Shown: positions 62,520-64,000 of the stretch, piece after piece
Position numbering within the stretch: the stretch's first letter is position 1
Layout of the letters: every line of letters begins with the position of its first letter
DNA from: an uncultured Aquimarina sp.
GTDB taxonomy: Bacteria > Bacteroidota > Bacteroidia > Flavobacteriales > Flavobacteriaceae
DNA: 64,000 nucleotides
Assembly: GCF_947495315.1 (NCBI RefSeq)
Contig: NZ_CANLYD010000008.1
Coordinates: 186,001 to 250,000 of the forward strand
Direction: 5' to 3'
Notes under the pieces: model-generated
The model's database searches: none
The model's input: only the letters and a program-made list of their open reading frames with translations
What the model was told of the DNA's origin: nothing
Position numbers and translations under genes: made by a program

Positions 62520-64000
62520 GTGAGCACAAAAAAATACCTAAGGGCACAATTTTTATTGTTTTTTCTTTTATCCAATGTAATATATTCACAATCTAATCTT
62601 GTTTTAGAGGTAGATGGTGGTGGACCTACTTCAATATGCAGAGGTTCAAGGATCCAGATTAATGCTATTGCAACTCCGCCTAATAATGCCTATCTATATG
62701 TATGGAGGAATGTTAATACCGGACAAGAATTAAAAAGAGAAACTGGAGACGATGGAACTTTCCTTGTCTTCGATGCATTACAGCAATCTGTTACGCTTGA
62801 AGTTCAGGTATCTGGTGGTGGTGGATTTGCACAAGAAAGAATCACAATACAAATAGAAGATCCCGGAAATCCAGGTCTCAATACAACAATATTTTTATGC
62901 GGTAGAACAGGTGTTATTAATTTGTTCGATGAATTAGATGGAGGCCCGGACCCAGGAGGTACATGGGAAAATGGGATTGATACATATGATACTTCCGATC
63001 CAAGCGGTGGGGCATTTACGTATACGGTTGGTGGAAGTGGTACTTGCCCGACTGTAAGTGCAGTTATTACGGTTAAACCATGTGGGGATAATGATACAGA
63101 TAATGATGGCGTTTCAAACGCTGATGATGCTGATGATGATAATGATGGGATTCCGGATACAATAGAAGATGGTTTTTGCACTGCAGCCACAACAACTCCC
63201 ATTTTTGTGTTAGAAGAAGATTTTGGTTTTGGAGGTCCTACCAGGAGTCGATATGCCGAAGGTTTAGGTTTGACATATCAACCAGGTTTGCCACAAGATA
63301 TAAGTAATGATGGGGAATATAATGTAGCGACTTCCACATATTTCCGAACAGCTGGTGGTTTTGATGCAACATTTTTATCAACGGATCTTATTGGAGAAGA
63401 AGACGCTAATGGAGATTTAGATGGTAGATATTTAGCTATAAATATGAAATCCAGCGTATTCGCAGATGCCCCTATTTTTGTAGCAGATAATTTACCAGTT
63501 ACTCCAGGTATAGAGTATACTTTTAGTATGTCTATTGCTAGTTTAAATAATAATGTGGGAGAGCGACCTGCTAATTTAACAATAGAAGTAGTAGATCAAA
63601 ATACAGGGATCGCGATTTTTAGTGAAGATTCAGGAGAAATAGCTAATGGTACTGATACTTGGAACCTAGTAGAAGATGTATTTACACCAGATCCCGGAGT
63701 CACAGTGGTAACCATAAGAGTAATTAATAGACAAAATATAGATGGTAATGGTAATGATATTGGAATTGATAATATTTTCCTTTCTACTACAGGTTGCGAT
63801 TTCGATAGAGATGGAATCCCTAACTCTCAAGATTTAGATGCTGACAATGATGGTATTTATGATATCGTAGAATCGGGAAATGCTGCAGCAGATGGAAATA
63901 GAGATGGACAATTTGATGGAGGAATCAACACCGATGGAACGTCTACTACAATCGTACATAATGTTATCAATTCTGATAGTGACTCAAATCAAGATTTTCT
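62520..64000 (+). CDS. Large secreted surface protein with thrombospondin type-3 repeats, 3' end beyond window
   Basis: Reading from a GTG at 62520 (STKKYLRAQFLLFFLLSNVI then YSQ, a signal peptide) gives 493 uninterrupted codons to the window end. Residues about 20-180 are Ig-like/PKD-like beta-strand repeats (IQINAIATPPNNAYLYVWRN and GGTWENGIDTYDTSDPSGGA). Calcium-binding thrombospondin type-3 DxDxDG repeats appear at DNDTDNDGVSNADDADDDND (about 184-203), then at CDFDRDGIPNSQDLDADNDG (about 424-443). Between them is a carbohydrate-binding-like domain (about 215-420). Such proteins are typical of T9SS-secreted adhesins with a C-terminal gliding-motility or sorting domain, which would lie outside the window. 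GTG is used because no ATG lies nearby in frame. Confidence 0.85.
   Translation, partial: MSTKKYLRAQFLLFFLLSNVIYSQSNLVLEVDGGGPTSICRGSRIQINAIATPPNNAYLYVWRNVNTGQELKRETGDDGTFLVFDALQQSVTLEVQVSGGGGFAQERITIQIEDPGNPGLNTTIFLCGRTGVINLFDELDGGPDPGGTWENGIDTYDTSDPSGGAFTYTVGGSGTCPTVSAVITVKPCGDNDTDNDGVSNADDADDDNDGIPDTIEDGFCTAATTTPIFVLEEDFGFGGPTRSRYAEGLGLTYQPGLPQDISNDGEYNVATSTYFRTAGGFDATFLSTDLIGEEDANGDLDGRYLAINMKSSVFADAPIFVADNLPVTPGIEYTFSMSIASLNNNVGERPANLTIEVVDQNTGIAIFSEDSGEIANGTDTWNLVEDVFTPDPGVTVVTIRVINRQNIDGNGNDIGIDNIFLSTTGCDFDRDGIPNSQDLDADNDGIYDIVESGNAAADGNRDGQFDGGINTDGTSTTIVHNVINSDSDSNQDF

Overview
The window looks like a chromosome segment of a marine or soil Flavobacteriia (Bacteroidota), in the general area of Aquimarina or Tenacibaculum; the genus is an inference. 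The evidence is low G+C, A-rich start-codon contexts without Shine-Dalgarno sequences, TAnnTTTG-like promoter boxes, an Oar-like TonB-dependent receptor, type IX secretion (T9SS) C-terminal signals, many lipoproteins with acidic residues after the lipobox Cys, and DUFs typical of the phylum. There is no rRNA, canonical tRNA, CRISPR array, integrase or complete insertion sequence.

Layout. Positions 1-1347 hold the start of an RtcB RNA ligase gene (minus strand, cut by the window edge), followed by a 1-kb repeat-rich gap. Positions 2.3-9.3 kb carry a TonB receptor, a DUF2064-type transferase, an ARPP-1-like exported protein, a small lipoprotein and a LacX-type epimerase. Positions 9.3-18.6 kb are the most unusual part, an RNA-repair neighbourhood on the minus strand: Hen1, a HEPN-like protein, Pnkp, a coupled pair of unknown small genes, two RlaP-type nucleotidyltransferases, a second possibly HEPN-like protein and a surface lipoprotein. 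A tRNA T-arm-like sequence lies in the Hen1 leader. Positions 18.9-25.3 kb hold an ECF sigma factor, a two-component pair with a duplicated kinase tail and a REPIN-like palindrome, a tiny lipoprotein with a structured leader, a small orphan gene, and a WYL-domain regulator.

The main regulatory observation is a 19-bp dyad, TACGYA-N7-YGCGTA, found upstream of hen1, upstream of the second nucleotidyltransferase, and between the WYL gene and the small orphan gene. In all three it has the same orientation and is followed after 13 bp by a TTTR box. This suggests one regulator, most simply the WYL protein, commands a dispersed RNA-damage-response regulon: cleavage (HEPN), end healing and sealing (Pnkp), 3'-end protection (Hen1) and nucleotidyl transfer (RlaP).

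The rest is mostly housekeeping and envelope biology. 25.3-33.3 kb: a Na+/H+ antiporter, a DUF5996-like protein, a Rieske-glutamate synthase fusion, a phosphoesterase-kinase-like-Omp85 barrel fusion and a Crp/Fnr regulator. 33.5-39.2 kb: small secreted proteins, an SSB without an acidic tail, DinB, a Crp-like regulator, an M20 amidohydrolase and a GNAT. 39.3-44.9 kb: an APH-aminotransferase fusion followed by a molybdate ABC operon with a free-standing TOBE gene. 44.9-51 kb: a T9SS-secreted hydrolase, DUF4230, DUF4136, a D-cysteine desulfhydrase-like enzyme, a LysM glucosaminidase and hemL. 51.1-64 kb: a TPR histidine kinase, a GrpB remnant, a GT2 glycosyltransferase with a polytopic partner, YiaA, a DUF2157/GDYXXLXY membrane operon, a SPOR protein and the start of a large thrombospondin-type-3-repeat surface protein that runs off the window.
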